From NCBI GenBank assembly GCA_021234155.1, contig JAJEKV010000004.1:11412109-11476108 (forward strand): DNA of 64,000 bases. Reading direction: 5' to 3'. Below are positions 36,125 through 49,784 of this stretch, in pieces (the first letter of the stretch is position 1; each line of letters starts with the position of its first letter). This DNA comes from Isoetes taiwanensis. Its lineage: Eukaryota; Streptophyta; Lycopodiopsida; Isoetales; Isoetaceae. The translations under genes and the position numbers were made by a program. A model generated the notes under the pieces. The model searched no databases. It saw only the letters and a list, made by a program, of their open reading frames with translations, and had not been told where the DNA came from.

Positions 36125-37429
36125 CATTTTGTGAAAAAAATAATAACCTAATTTTTGAAGACAAATGCGCAAAGAAGCTTGAATTGTTGAACCATTGGCA
36201 TTGGGATTTTCTCCTTGGCACATGGTTCGCTTGGAAATGTAAAATATACGCTTGATCCATGTTACTTGTCACAATATATGACCTAAAACTTGTTTGTACA
36301 TTATTTTTTCTTATTCTTTAGCATAAGATGCCATTCCTCAAAACAAACTAACTAGGTGACTTAATTTTACCGGTTTAAGCTCTAATTTTGGAATTATTGA
36401 AAAATTTGGTCTATTCTTCGATTCTAAGTTGTAGTCCCTACCTTTAAGTTATTATTTGTTGTTTCAATATCACTCATTTGGGATACATCGTCATTAAATC
36501 TTAGCAAACCATGTTTAACAAATAATCGCCACTAATCGTAATAGTTTTAAGAACCTCGGGACCTTACCCATCCAAGCCTCGAATCCAATACAATTATGCA
36601 GATTTGATGAATTCTACATTTGGTTTTGTTTCTTGTGGTGTAGAGCATCAATGGTCATATTACAATAAAAGTCTAGTTTCATTTTAGTAGAAAAAGGTTG
36701 AAGAAAGAAATCTCCGAGTAAAGCATGCTAGTAGTATACATAGTGGTACATATATTCACCAAAATTGGGTTTGTGAAGTAACATGTGGATCATCGATCCG
36801 ACTTCAAATTGTATCCTCCTCCTTTTATTGTCCCAGGATGGGGGAAGAGGGAAAGGGGGAGGGATTAGTAAACTAGTTAATTTTAAAATTATTTTGGTTA
36901 TAATATGGTTTGATTGACAACACTCTCTATGTGACGCCCGTGCATGGTCATAGAGGCAGATACCATGGTACATCGAAGCCACGTTTTGACTAGTGATACT
37001 TTAGCCGCTTTCGAGTCCTATCTCCGAGTTTATGCTATTAAGTAGATGCTTTCATATTGCTTTGATATATGATGATTGTTTACATGGTGATGTCATATTT
37101 ACATAGATATACATGTTTGCCAATAAGAACAAATTCCAACTTCACCTATACCAGTTCCCATCCATGTGGCATGCTCGAGATGGGAGGTCTTTAGACTTAT
37201 ATTGTCAAAAGGAAGGCCATATAGGTAGAGAAATGTCGGGAATAGTAGGGGCACAATTAACAAAGACATTGGCTGGCCCTTATGTTCCTTCACGACACCT
37301 AGTTTGCTTACTATAGAGCCTCTTGCATCCCAAAGACTTGGCTTTCCCATCTATTGCTCCTCCCCCCTCTTTTGCTTCAGCCCATGCCAATGGATGTCTC
37401 TAGCCACTTGCAGGCCTTTTAGAGTCGGC
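36125..37429. other. No supported gene
   Basis: AT-rich, with only short open frames and no recognised motif. Confidence 0.4.
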
Positions 37430-38060
37430 CAATATGGTCTCCGGTTTATGGGATAAGCGTTGGAAAGGTTGGGGCCCATTGAATAATGATTTCCATAAAA
37501 ATCCATCCTTTTGGTGTGTTGGTTCAAGACTATGGAGTTAGCACGTAACATTTGGTACCAAGCCTATGGTTCAATTCCTTTCACGAAACATTGGTGTGTC
37601 TTGCATGCTTGAGGAGCAAGCATCTTGAAGAAGGAGGAATTGATATGGTCTATGGAGTACAGTATAAAAGTTTTGAAAATGTTGGAGCCCACCGGATAAC
37701 AACCGGATAACAATTTCCATGAAGTGAAGGGCCTAAAAAGGAGGAATTGATATAGTTTGTGGGGTATGGATAAACTCTTGGAAATGTTGGAGCCCATTGA
37801 TAACAATTTCCATGAAGAGTCTGCCCTTTTAGGTGTTGGTGAACACTAGGGGATAGTAGCGAATCAACTGTCGCAACTTTCTTGTCGATAATGCTTGATC
37901 AACAAGCGGAGGGTCGCTCTGGGATTCAAAATGATGCAAGTGCAAGCATAAGAGGGATAGATAAAGTCTTGGAAAGCTTGGGACACATTAGATAATGGTT
38001 TCCATGAAGAATTGACCCCTTCATTAGTGTCAATTAGCATTATGATGTTAATGTGTTGCA
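37430..38060. repeat. Degenerate tandem repeats of about 110-220 bases
   Basis: The core TTGGAAATGTTGGAGCCCATTGATAA followed by TTTCCATGAA recurs at about 37459, 37674, 37775 and 37969. One unit also has an internal duplication (ACAACCGGATAAC). No coding content is evident. Confidence 0.7.
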
Positions 38061-38189
38061 ACTTCCTCATATGCATATTCTTGATCAAAGAAATGCAGAG
38101 GTCATCATAAATTCAAATGATGCAAGAACAAGCAAAGAGAGATGCATGGATGGATCTGTGCAGGCGCATGCATGCATTGCATAGATATT

Positions 38190-38870
38190 GAGTGTTGTGG
38201 TGCCCACTCTGTTCCTAAGCATTCGTCTGTTTTTTTCCAACCTCATAAGATAGCAAAGGTCCCAATTTTTCGTTTCAAAGATCCCAAGGTAACGGACTTG
38301 TAGATCACTTCTCTTCCGTCAACATCTATCATGGTCATTTCTCACCACTTCAGTGGGCTAACATGGTTGAAGAGACCATTGCATTGCCTTGGATCGAGGA
38401 TACCAGGATAGCTACTTTGGATGCAACAACGATCTCCCCTAATCAAACCCCTTCCGAACATCAATGCAGTTTTTCTCATGAAATGTTCAAAAGGTGGTCT
38501 CTTCTCTTCTAAAGAGAGGGTCGGTCATCCCTCCTATTTTTCTACCTTGATGCCCAATTTGTATGTCTCGCAGAATACAAATATCACAAGGATATGTCAA
38601 AGCTAGCAACTATGATTTGCCAACACTTCAACCTCGTTAATGGCGCATAACCGATTTTGTTGGTGTAAGAGTTGTTATAGCCTCGCAAATCCCCATTGCC
38701 ACCCTCATTGAAGTGGATTGCTTAGGTTGGTGTGCTATTCCCTATTGTAGGATTCATTTACTTTAAGAATATGTCATAAATCTAGGAATTTTCTTGCACA
38801 CAACTTTGCTCGTCTTCCTTTCTTCTCTTCCTTGATTTCACATGTTTTAAAACATCCATCCTTTTTCTGT
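38190..38870 (+). repeat. Duplicated block, copy A (pairs with 48935-49650)
   Basis: About 680 bases align with 48935-49650 at roughly 90% by eye. In copy A the left edge is a short GCATGCATGCATTGCATAG. In copy B the same place is the end of the 1.27-kb microsatellite. Coding-like phrases are conserved (for example EDTRIATLDAT and KLATMICQHFN) but frameshifted, and the protein is not recognised. Confidence 0.88.
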
Positions 38871-39873
38871 TTTTTGCCTACTTCTTCCTCCTTGTGGTAC
38901 TTAAACTAATAAATCCAAGCTATAAGAAGCCTAAAAAGTGAGGGGAAACCCAAATAACTAGGTCCCTACATACACCCGTAGAATTAACAGAAATTAAGCA
39001 GTAGAAAACCTTACTTGATTAGATATTTGTTGATTTCCTTTGCTTCAAACTTAAGTCCAGGCAGATCCATGATAAGGGCTTTTTGTACATTACGCTTCAA
39101 GGTCTTGACCCCGGGGGGTTCATCTAGATTATGGGGTATGAAACATGTGAGTGCACCAAATGGGTTTTTTTTATTGCCTCTCCGTACCGTTAATGTAAGA
39201 AAAATATAAGGTTTTAATAGTTTGAATGCCGCACGGATACCGAGGGAGTGTGGTTGAGCCAATGTTTGATTCGTATTCATACTGTAAGGGTCCGTCATTT
39301 TTTGTGAGCTTCTACTGTCGGGGATTCTGTGGTAATATGATATGACTATGATAATATGTATATTATATAAAATAATAGAGATATTGTATATGTATGGAAG
39401 GGGTTGTCAAGTAAAAGTGTTTTGGGCAAGTAATTATATGATATGGGTCGCATTCTTTTACAAATAATGTAGTCGATACAAAGGGTTTTTCATATGGAAC
39501 TGTCGTATACAATGGGTTTTTTGGCAACCTAAGGAACGCACATGGCATATATACCTATAATAGAGGTGAATCCCCTGGGGTCTTGACGTCAAAACCATTC
39601 ACGAATTCCAAGATGATCATGTTTATGTCTTGTGCAAGATCACATGGATTACCATGGATCCGATTTGATCTCAGTTATGGATGCACCAAACCGTGCATTC
39701 TTATCTCCGTTATTGATTTGGACACCCAAGTGGTAAGGTGGATTGAAGTGCTACTAATGGGGAAAAAAATAATGGATACTTTTTAGTATGTGTCAAGGAA
39801 GGAAGAAGCGTGAGCTTACGAGGTAGGTCCGCCGTAGTACTACCATCAACACAGAAAGATGTAGAGTTTTTAG
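38871..39873. other. No supported gene
   Basis: Short frames only. Nothing recognised. Confidence 0.4.
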
Positions 39874-40248
39874 TTAGCTATAACACAAACCATTACATTA
39901 CACACCTTAAAAATTAAAAAAATCCCTTAAACCCCCTTTGGTTTGGGTGCATATTCACACGGGGGGGCATATTCACCCTTATTCCCCTAATCTACACCGC
40001 ACACAAAGTTCCTCGCTTGTGGGGTATGGATGTATGGAATTTGCTATACTATATAATAAGATTTGCAAAATACTATAAGATTTGAGATAATATACTATAT
40101 GGTGTTGGTTTTGTACGTGCAAAACATAATTATAGGGGCTCTCGCTGCCCTACGTCACCCCCCGTGTGAATATGCACCCAAACCAAAGGGGGTTTAAGGG
40201 GGAATTTAATTTTAAGGTGTGTAATGTAATGGTTTGTGTTATAGCTAA
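39874..40248. mobile_element. Foldback/MITE-like element with terminal inverted repeats of about 92 bases
   Basis: The left arm starts TTAGCTATAACACAAACC at 39874 and runs through CCCCCTTTGGTTTGGGTGCA to CACGGGGGG near 39967. The right arm is its reverse complement at about 40157-40248, ending GTTATAGCTAA. The internal 190 bases have no coding capacity. A target-site duplication was not clear. A non-autonomous DNA transposon is most likely. Confidence 0.82.
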
Positions 40249-41404
40249 AAAATTTGTTCTTTCTAGGGTTAAAAACAAACAACATTACATTACACTTGGA
40301 CGAGTTGATGTTATGTTGTGTAATTAATAAAATGTCGGATGTAAAATATGTAGCAATATCTAGCATTATAACAAATAAAAAACAAATAGTAATATGAAGC
40401 ATAAGTAACAAACTATAATATTATACCATAATGTAATTTTATTGAACATGCTTTAAGAACATATTATTTATGAATTTATTTAGTCATTGGAGATAGTAAA
40501 AGTAGTATATCAATTTACAAGCATTCAATATGGATAGTGACTTTCTGATTTGGGCCTCTTCAAATTGCACGACATTTTCTTGTGTAGGGTGATTTATCGA
40601 TACACAATGATGCCTTCACCAGATGACTCTCGCTTGTGATGTTGAGCCCGGCCTCGCCTCTGCTTGCGGCCATTCGCCTCATTGTAATATGTAGATGTAA
40701 TATCTAGCATTAAAAAAAAAACCAATTGTTAATAACTAATATCTAACATTATAACAAATATCTAGCATTGTAATGGTAGTAATAATACGACGAGTAATAC
40801 AAACTTGTAATATCTTGCTAGATTTTGTAGCGCTTTTATTTTTCTATACAAACTTAAAAAAATGGGCATAAATGCTAGATATGAAAGGAAGGGCTTAGAT
40901 TTTAAATTCTAAAAGCAAAGGCCAGGAAGCATGGGTTTTTCGAAACAGCCAGATATTATTAGGGCACGGTTAGGGTTTACGGCAGCATCTTACAAGGAGG
41001 CATGGAAGAGAAAAAAGAAAGGTCTTGTGCAAACAGAAGATTTTGTGTCTCCGGCTAACTTCAAGCCCATGTTTCACATTTCCTGCAAGCTCGCAAACCC
41101 CATAATAGTGCAAGCTTGGCAAATCTGGTTTTTCAAAGAAACTCAATTTTTATGCATCCATTTTTAAATATAAGGCCGATATAGCAAATACTTCACTTTT
41201 AGAACATGCATACAGACGGAAGTTAAAGGCATGCACATCTCATGCAAATAGAAGTTGAAAATCCGATCAAATAGGATGATCCGAAATTTCGAATCTAACT
41301 CGATGTTGGTAGATATTGAAAACAAATGATCTTTGCATGCTAGACACAGTTTCTAGGGTTTACAGAAAATACTTCAGCAGATCCGCTATGGCGGCCGTTT
41401 TCAG
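40249..41404. other. No supported gene
   Basis: AT-rich. ATATCTAGCATT or a close variant recurs near 40352, 40700 and 40757. The ORF at 40931-41167 is unrecognised. Confidence 0.4.
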
Positions 41405-41690
41405 GAGGGGGCATATTCTGCTACTTAACAAAATGAAGTTATGGCTCCAGTTTTCGGCCTGAGAGGCGAATGGTTTTCAGAGGTAAACTTCATCAACATA
41501 AAGGATAAAACTGCAAGATGTGGCTATGACGGCCTAAGATATGCAGATTCTGCCCTTAACAAAGTGAAGTGATGGCTCCAGTTTTGGCCTGAGGGGCCAA
41601 TGCTTTTCGGAGGTAAAGTTCAGGAAGATAAACTTAGGGAAAACCTGCAAGATCTGGCTATGGCGCCCAATTTCTGTCAGGCAGATTCTG
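41405..41690. repeat. Tandem duplication, unit about 140 bases
   Basis: ATTCTGC...TTAACAAA.TGAAGT.ATGGCTCCAGTTTT.GGCCTGAG begins at about 41408 and 41547, with the following GAGGTAAA.TTCA and CTGCAAGAT.TGGCTATG blocks also repeated. Confidence 0.85.
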
Positions 41691-42399
41691 CTCCAACTCC
41701 AACTTTTTTTTTGCATGCTACATATTTCCATGCAGGTTTCGGAATTCCAATGTCTAGCAAAAGCAACACCAAATAAAACAACACCAAACCTGAAATCTAC
41801 CAATGCATTTTGTTTTCAATAAGATGAACATTTGCCATCAAAGATCACAAAATAACGCTTCTTCGCCATAACCATGATAGATATTCCAAATACGATAAAA
41901 ACAAGAAACATTGTTAGCAAACGATAAAAGCAATATCTGGCATACCAAATCTGTTGAATGAAGACAGAGCAAGCTGGATGAACAGGACGGATCAGGACGG
42001 ATCGACAACAACACCACTAAAACTTTTCCAGAAAGAGAACTTTTCTAGTTTCATGCATATGAATGAAGAGGTCCAAATAACAACCGCTAGATTGTGAAGC
42101 TAACAACCGTTAGATTGTCGGTTAATCCGCATCAACGCCCAAAAGAGGTGCACTCTAGAAATACTATTTAGTATGGCCCAATGATTACAACACTAAAATC
42201 ATAGGAAAACCATGCCAAAAGCGATAAAATCACAAAAAACCCCCTCATAATAATGCTACATATTTAGATAGTTCTTCACCTTCATCCCCACTTGGGTGTG
42301 GTGCAAATATTTCCTATCTAGCCTTACGAGGGCTTATAAATAAGGTTTGTAAACCATTATTATTAATAAAATATCTTGCCTTCAAAAAAAAAAAAAAAA
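41691..42399. other. No supported gene
   Basis: Nothing recognised. A 16-base poly-A tract near 42386 precedes the minus-strand RT region at its 3' side, on the wrong strand to be that gene's poly-A tail. Confidence 0.4.
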
Positions 42400-43950
42400 T
42401 TACCATGGATGGGTACTACTTGGGACATGATGACCTTACTGGCTTGTATGTAGGATCTGCATCCATCAGCCTTGATATACTTAATTGCGAGAAAAGGGAG
42501 CTTTTCTCTCTTGTCAAAAACTTCGTTTTCCAAGTTCATGGTTAGGAAGTTGATTTCAGTGCCAATTCTTGTATCAGCACATGTACCTGCAAATTTGTAC
42601 GTTTCTTCTTTGACCTCAAGGTAATTCATATTGTAAATGGTGATGTCACCTCTTTTGGAGAAGAACCTACCAGGATTTCTTGCATTAATAAGGCACAAAT
42701 CATCCATGTACCTGAAAGCTTTTCTAAATAGTTCATTGTCCTTGTATCTTCTTTTTTTAGCCAAACTGAGGATAAACCGGACTGCACTGTGCAAGATACA
42801 AATTACACCACTGTGGAGAACAAGAAAACCCCATAGCAATCCCCTTCCATTGTTAAAAACAAAGCAGTTTTGCAACAACCAACAATTCATGTATATGAAT
42901 TCTTTCTTGACTGACTTTATTCCAACAAAATGGAATTTCCCTTCTTGTATCCCACTTTGCCTCAAAACTAGTAGCAGCTCTTTTGTAGCACAAGTAATAC
43001 CGTTTGTCTTTTTTCTTCATAAAATTGAGGAGGGAATTATCACCTTACCGATAATGGCACATAGGCCTTCTTCCTCTTCCAAAAGAAATAGACTCATAAC
43101 ATTTAGTTATGTCGGCAGTGAATACATTATATATTTTTTGAGGTAAGTTAATCATCACCTGGTAGATAGATTCAACTATCCAACATGCATTATACCCTTG
43201 GGGCAAAGGAGCTTCAAATGTTTACAATTTCTTCCGTAACATCCGGCCAGACAACTAGAATTTGTTTCAGGCCAGCAGAGATTATGCTTGCAACGTCAGA
43301 AAAGACCGTGTCATGGGCGTTGGTAATCCACCTGAAACTGTGCTTGTGTGCTTTATATAAGGCTAAAAGATATGGTAGCCCTTTTTCCGATTCTACAACA
43401 ACTGGATAGAACTCAGCAGCATGCTGCACAACATTCTTGAGTATTTGCTGTAATGGACAAGATATGACTTCAAAATCTGGATCTTTGGGCCTTTCCAATG
43501 CACAAACGTCACTCTTGTGCCATTTCTACCTATTTTTGTAGTAGTGAGTCCATCCAAAACTGCTTGGATACATTTCTTTTTTCCCATCTTCCTCCGAAAT
43601 GGATGTGAATAAGATCTTTCTTGAGCAACTTTCTCAAGTTCCTATTTTTAACAATGGCTAAGTCCAAAGTAAGTACATTTCCTTCTTCCTCATTGATAAA
43701 TTGCTTTAAATGTATGTTTTTGCACGGACACTTTGGCTCCTTTTCTCCAACAAAGACAGAGAATGGTTTATAGAGGAAGTCAGAAAGTTTTTCTCTATAA
43801 CTCCAACCAAAGCTTGTTTCCTGCATTATGGCTATCCCATATTCCCCCAAATGGGAAACCACTTGTTCCCAAAATATGCTTTCTAGATGAAAAGCATTCA
43901 AAGTTATGATTGAAACTTCAGATGCACAATCTTTTTCTTTTACCAATTGA
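42400..43950 (-). pseudogene. Reverse transcriptase of Penelope/RVT-like type, broken or intron-bearing
   Basis: RT motifs run in order on the minus strand in shifting frames. CPCKN...LTLDLAIVKNRNLRKLL is near 43650-43730, then LPYLLALYKAHKHSFRWI near 43340-43385. VFTADITKCYESI (motif A) is near 43090-43130, GIAMGFSCSPQWCNLYL (motif B) near 42810-42860, and FRYMDDLCLIN (motif C, YMDD at about 42700) follows. EVFDKREKLPFLAIKYI lies near 42480-42530. The GxxMGxxCSP and DKR..LPF signatures differ from copia, gypsy and LINE RTs. They resemble, from memory, Penelope-like elements or the cellular RVT genes. No GIY-YIG endonuclease motif was seen. Frame changes occur near 43500, 43070 and 42840. Some may be splice junctions, but in-frame stops suggest decay. 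Confidence 0.68.
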
Positions 43951-44217
43951 TAGATTTTTCAATATTGATTATTCCATTACTTTGCTTTTGCAAGAATTTG
44001 ATAACTTTGAAGGCTTCAACCTGAAAGGATCATAGATAAACACTGGTTTTTAGATATAGATTTATAAGTGCAATTAGTTTAATAAAAACCACACTAAGTT
44101 ATATTGCATTTAAAGATGAAAGTACAAAGTAGTAGCCCCAAAAGTGAGCCCTCTTCAATAAACAATAATATGCAAACCATATAGTGTTTGTCTAGCACAA
44201 AGGAACTGGAGACCTCT

Positions 44218-45490
44218 TCAAAGGTCAAGTTGGCGAGGCACTATGTCCTTTTCATAACGGCATGTACTCTTCTTAACAGAGCACTCACCAATGTTTACTA
44301 TTTTAACCACAGAATCAGTAGATGTGTCTGCATAGTTGTTACCAGGTTGTTTCCTTGCCAACCTAGGGGGAAAGAAGGTGCTGACATTAATCTGTTCCTG
44401 ATCCGATTCATTTCCTTTCTTAGCAGAGAGCATGAAGCCAATGTTAGATCTGGCTGACAGAGAGGTGCCATTAGAATTAGGTTTTACCATAGCTTCAACA
44501 ATCTGAATCATTATGTTATTCCTATATTTGCTTTGTATATTGGACTCCTTATCAACCGCGCACTCAATGGCTATGTCAATCATATTCTCCCTGAAATGCA
44601 TGTATCCTATAATGGCAAGTACAGCATGCCACAGAACCGTACTCAGCAGACCAACCACGTGCAAGAATGCCTCCTTTGTAGATAGGGATGGAAAGACCAC
44701 ATCAAGACCAAGTTAGGATGTACCATATTGCATGATCTACCCAAGTAATATTGTCCTTGAAAACCGCCATATCATCATCCTTTTCAGACTTTTTATTATC
44801 ACAGGCACATTTTATGTAAGGACGTATGATCTACATATCCTTCTCACAAAGTAATCATCTCTTTTAGTGTTCCCAAAGAGCCATATAATTCTTCTGGTTT
44901 ACATACATACCATATGGACAATCACAGTCCTTTTCAAAGGTTTTGGTACCAAAAGGTAGGTCTACAAGATTCTTGTCAAGGATATGATCCCCTGCCTCCA
45001 TAATATCCTTAACAGTCTTAACCTGTTCTTTGTCAATATCTGCCAGGTACTTCCATGATTCCTCACTGATAGGGGCCATTACTCCTAGATTCTTGCACCT
45101 CCACATAGCATGGTCATATTGTTTGGCTAGTGCCTCAACCACATCATTTGTCAGGGCTGGAAACAGGGAACTGTTAACCATGTTAAGCCTAACCACTTCA
45201 TTCCTCTGTATTGGTTCAGCATTGTGAGTTATGTTACTGCCATTAGGAGGAGGTCCCCCTAGCAGGGCAATCTTGAAAATGCTGTTTCCCAACTTTGGAG
45301 TATTACTACTTCTCTTGGGAATAATCACAGAGGAAGTCATGCTTTTGCTGACATTGTTTGCAGCCTCAAGGCAAACTGTTACTTTTTCAGCCATTGCATT
45401 AAAAATACGGGGTTTTAAATCACAAGAATCACGCTTGCTGCTCTCTTTTTGTTTGGATCCCATAGGCCAATCGGTCTCCGTGGACGCTAA
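44218..45490 (-). pseudogene. Unrecognised exon-like coding segments upstream of the RT
   Basis: A long frame starts after a plausible acceptor (TTTTTTAG at about 45486 on the minus strand) and reads STETDWPMGSKQKESS. It runs past 200 codons to KDCDCPYG, where GTATGTATG could be a donor near 44910. A segment IKCACDNKKSEKDDD follows an ATATGTAG acceptor near 44830, and a 160-codon frame covers 44700-44218. Paired CDC and CAC cysteines flank the intron. The function is unknown. The segments could belong to the RT-encoding gene below or to a separate host gene. Confidence 0.4.
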
Positions 45491-45586
45491 AAAATCTATT
45501 CTATTCTATTCTATTAAAAAAGTAGTTCTTGCATGCCATTGTAAGCATTATCAAGAAACCCAAAAATAGCACCACTGATTGTCAGC

Positions 45587-45665
45587 CAGTCAGTAATGCC
45601 AACCACTGATTGAAACCAAGAGCCAGCCAGTAATGCCAACCACTGATTGAAACCAAGATATGCTA
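45587..45665. repeat. Short tandem duplication
   Basis: GCCAGTAATGCCAACCACTG with a GATTGAAACCAAGA tail is present twice in tandem. It sits at or just after the putative donor of the exon at 45683-45843. A (TATTC)n run lies nearby at 45497-45518. Confidence 0.8.
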
Positions 45666-45682
45666 CTGTAGAATACCTGCTA

Positions 45683-45843
45683 TCAGTGATTTCGAGCTCC
45701 TTGCAGACAATATATTCATGCACTTGGCTATCCCCAAAACAACATAAAACAGCTTGTACAGCCTTGTTTGGGATCTGACAAGTCAGTGCAGAATACCCTA
45801 AAGCAGCAAGGTCTTTATTCCAGCTCCTGCTTCCAGATGCATT
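45683..45843 (-). CDS. Putative internal exon, unknown gene
   Basis: The minus strand has TATTTTTTAG before 45843 and CAG-GTATTC after 45683. The enclosed frame reads NASGSRSWNKDLAALGY and onward to KELEITDS without a stop. Splice signals plus a coherent frame support an exon. The protein is not recognised. Neighbouring candidate exons are 46343-46440 and 46633-46850 on the same strand. Confidence 0.35.
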
Positions 45844-46342
45844 CTAAAAAATATTAATACTAAACTTTAGAATTTGAAAGAACTCAGAAATCATGAGACA
45901 TTTGTCGGATATCTTTGACTAAAATCCATTATTGGATTGGATTAGCAAAATTTTCCTAAGCAAATAGATAGATTGGCAGCTAGTCTTGTAAGTCTAATAT
46001 AATCTTGACTCAGACTAATAAATCATTAGGCCAGAACCTTGTCTAAGATCTATGTCTTTTTGCCCTAGTCTCCTAGGTAGTCAAGATCACAAACAAATGT
46101 CTAGATTTCTGGAAGATCAGAAAATACATAATGCATTTAAGTATTCTACAAAGCAAAGAAAACTGATCTTTTATACAGCAGTACTAGTATTCATGACAAT
46201 GGAAAATATTTTGATAAGATATTGTATAGATCATTTCTTTTCTTAGGTATCAAAAGCAAAAGCTGAGATTGTATTTACTTTAAAGGCATTTAATCATAAC
46301 CAGAAGACATACAATATTAACATGTATGGAAGTCACTACACC

Positions 46343-46440
46343 TGGTTACTTAGTATTTTATTCAACAAAAAACCTTCAACCTGTCCATCAAAGTTGTCCA
46401 GGGAAGAGCGTCTCTTACCCGCCACTGTCCACAAGAAAAA
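46343..46440 (-). CDS. Putative small internal exon, unknown gene
   Basis: CTTGTGGACAG precedes, and CCAG-GTGTAG follows, a frame reading AGKRRSSLDNFDGQVEGF to KILSNQ. The AG/GT boundaries and open frame are consistent with an exon. The alternative is chance. Confidence 0.3.
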
Positions 46441-46632
46441 ATGAGTTAGAAAACCAATTTATCTATGTGGGAAGGTAGGTATCATAGGCCACACTTCATC
46501 TATCCCTATCCTAGAAAAATTTGACCAAAACTTAAAATCCTAAATAAAGATCATAATACAACTTTTAGTATAATCTCATGCCAAGATTACACTTGCTGCC
46601 CAATTGGATGTTCTCAACCAAGCATGTAAAAT

Positions 46633-46800
46633 ACCTTATGATTTTCGGGAGTGACACAAGCATTAGGATGCACAACTATGCAATTTCGTTCTTCACTTGT
46701 ATCAGCTTCTGCTCCACTCTTTAAGCATTTTGCCAGGAGCTTGGCAGCATTACTTGCTTGTGGATCACTGGTTTTGCAGCAGGACCCCAATTTTGCTTCG
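46633..46800 (-). CDS. Putative exon, unknown gene
   Basis: An open frame reads GSCCKTSDPQASNAAKLLAK to CVTPENHK and ends at a GTATTTTAC donor near 46633. The upstream boundary is unclear. It may be the 5' neighbour of the exon at 46343. Unrecognised. Confidence 0.3.
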
Positions 46801-46860
46801 GGTTACTTTTCTTCGATCCCTGTGGTATGCCCATCTTGCTTTTCCGAGATCTAAGATAGA

Positions 46861-47660
46861 ACCTAAAGCAATGTTTAGCAAGAGAAAGCCTCGGCCTGCA
46901 TATTGGAGGCCTGACCCGAACTTTGCCTTTTAAATTCCCCTTGCTTTGTACCTGCTCAGGTCAAGAACCAGCATGGCATGGTGGGATTCATGAGTAAGTG
47001 GATCAAACTTAACAGCTGATGTTCTTATGATAACGAATCCCAACAGTTTTTCCTTTTGCAACCGAAAAAAAAAAACAAACGGCTATTGGATCTGCGCACA
47101 TTGAAGTAAACCCTAGCCTTATCCTCTAAGGGTATTTTTTATCAAAGTTTTACGTTCCATCAAATTAACCGGGTAAGTCATCTCCATATATGCTAAGCTA
47201 TACCATTGTACCTCTTGTAACAATGGTTTAGCTAGACATAAACCATTCTGATTCATAACATAACATTGTCTCCAGTCTTACTTTAGATAATTCCAACTTT
47301 AGATTACTACCATTTTTAGCACATTAGACCATGGTCTCCACTTTTCCAATGTGCACAAGATGCCAGTGCTGGTGTATTAGAGGGCCTTATCCAAAATAAT
47401 AGCCTCCAAAGCAACAAAAAATGGTAGAATGCTTCTTTATAAAATATACCATTTGTAATTACGGTCAATTAGTCAGGACCAACCTTGATCTATAACAGTG
47501 TAAACTTCCAATTAAAGTGTCACTAATCTTGTCTTAGATTAATCTACCTCTAGATAGGTTAGTCTAATCTTGACTCAGACTAATAAGTCATTGGGCCAGA
47601 CACCAGACTAGTCTGTGCTGGAATTTCTTTCCCTAGATACTAGTCTAGTCTCATCTTTAA
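46861..47660. other. No supported gene
   Basis: A 40-base phrase around AGTCTAATCTTGACTCAGACTAATAA at 47556 repeats one at about 45993, both followed by GTCATT/ATCATT and GGCCAGA. The rest is unassigned AT-rich sequence next to the microsatellite. Confidence 0.4.
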
Positions 47661-48933
<1,273 letters not shown>

Positions 48934-48934
48934 A

Positions 48935-49650
48935 TAGATATTGATTGTCGTGGTGCCCACTTTCTTCCGAAACATTCGTCTGTTTTTTGCCTACCTCATA
49001 AGATAGCAAAGGACCCAATTTTTCAGTTTCTCAGCATCCGGTGCAACGTGACTTGTAGATCACTTCTCTTCCCGTCAACATCTATCATGGTCATTTCTCA
49101 CCACTTCAATGGGCTAACAGGATTGAAGAGACCATTGCATTGCCTTGGGTTGAGGATACCAGGATAGCTACTTTGGATGCAACAGTGATCCCCCTAATCC
49201 AACCCCTTCCGAACATCAATGCAGTTTTTCTCATGAAATGTTCAAAAGGTGGTCTCTTCTCTCTTAAAGAGAGGTCGGATGTCCTCCTATTTTTCGACCT
49301 TGGATGCTCAATTTGTATGTCTGCAGGAATACAAATATCACAAGGGATGTGTCAAAGCTAGCAACTATGATTTGCCAACACTTCAACGTGTTAATGGCAA
49401 CAACTAATTTTGTTGGTGTAAGAGTTGTTATAGCCTCGCAATCCCCATTGCCAGCCAGTCTCACTGAGGTGGATTGCTTAGGTTGGTGTGCTATTTCCTA
49501 TTGCAAGAGGATGAAGCAACAATTATTCATTTACTTTAAGAATATGTCATAAATCTGGGAATTTTCTTGCACACAACTTTGCTCGTCTTCTTTTCTTCTC
49601 TTCCTTGATTTCACATGTTTTAAAACATCCACCTTTTTTCTGTTTTTTTT
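48935..49650 (+). repeat. Duplicated block, copy B (pairs with 38190-38870)
   Basis: It follows the microsatellite directly. Copy B has slightly longer open frames than copy A: 49140-49361 (MPWVEDTRIATLDATVI start) and 49304-49552 (KLATMICQHFNVLMATTNF). These overlap in different frames, so a one-base shift near 49310-49350 breaks one former coding region of at least 130 codons. The product is not recognised. Confidence 0.88.
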
Positions 49651-49784
49651 TGCCTACTTCTTCCTCCTTGTCCCTCTCGTTTTACCCCCCAACCCCAACT
49701 TCCCTACTTTCCTCTTCTGCCTCTTCCTTCCTTTTCTCATTTACCCCTCTTCCACTACTTTTTTTTAACTCCCTATTCTGAATT

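Noticed and set aside
42400-43950. LINE or gypsy reverse transcriptase
   Set aside because: Motif B GIAMGFSCSPQWCNLYL, YMDD and DKREKLPF do not fit those families, and no endonuclease, RNase H or integrase is attached.
46860-47030. Possible phytochelatin synthase exon (LVLDLSRYK resembles part of that family)
   Set aside because: Only about nine residues match. The conserved segment that should follow is absent and the spacing is wrong.
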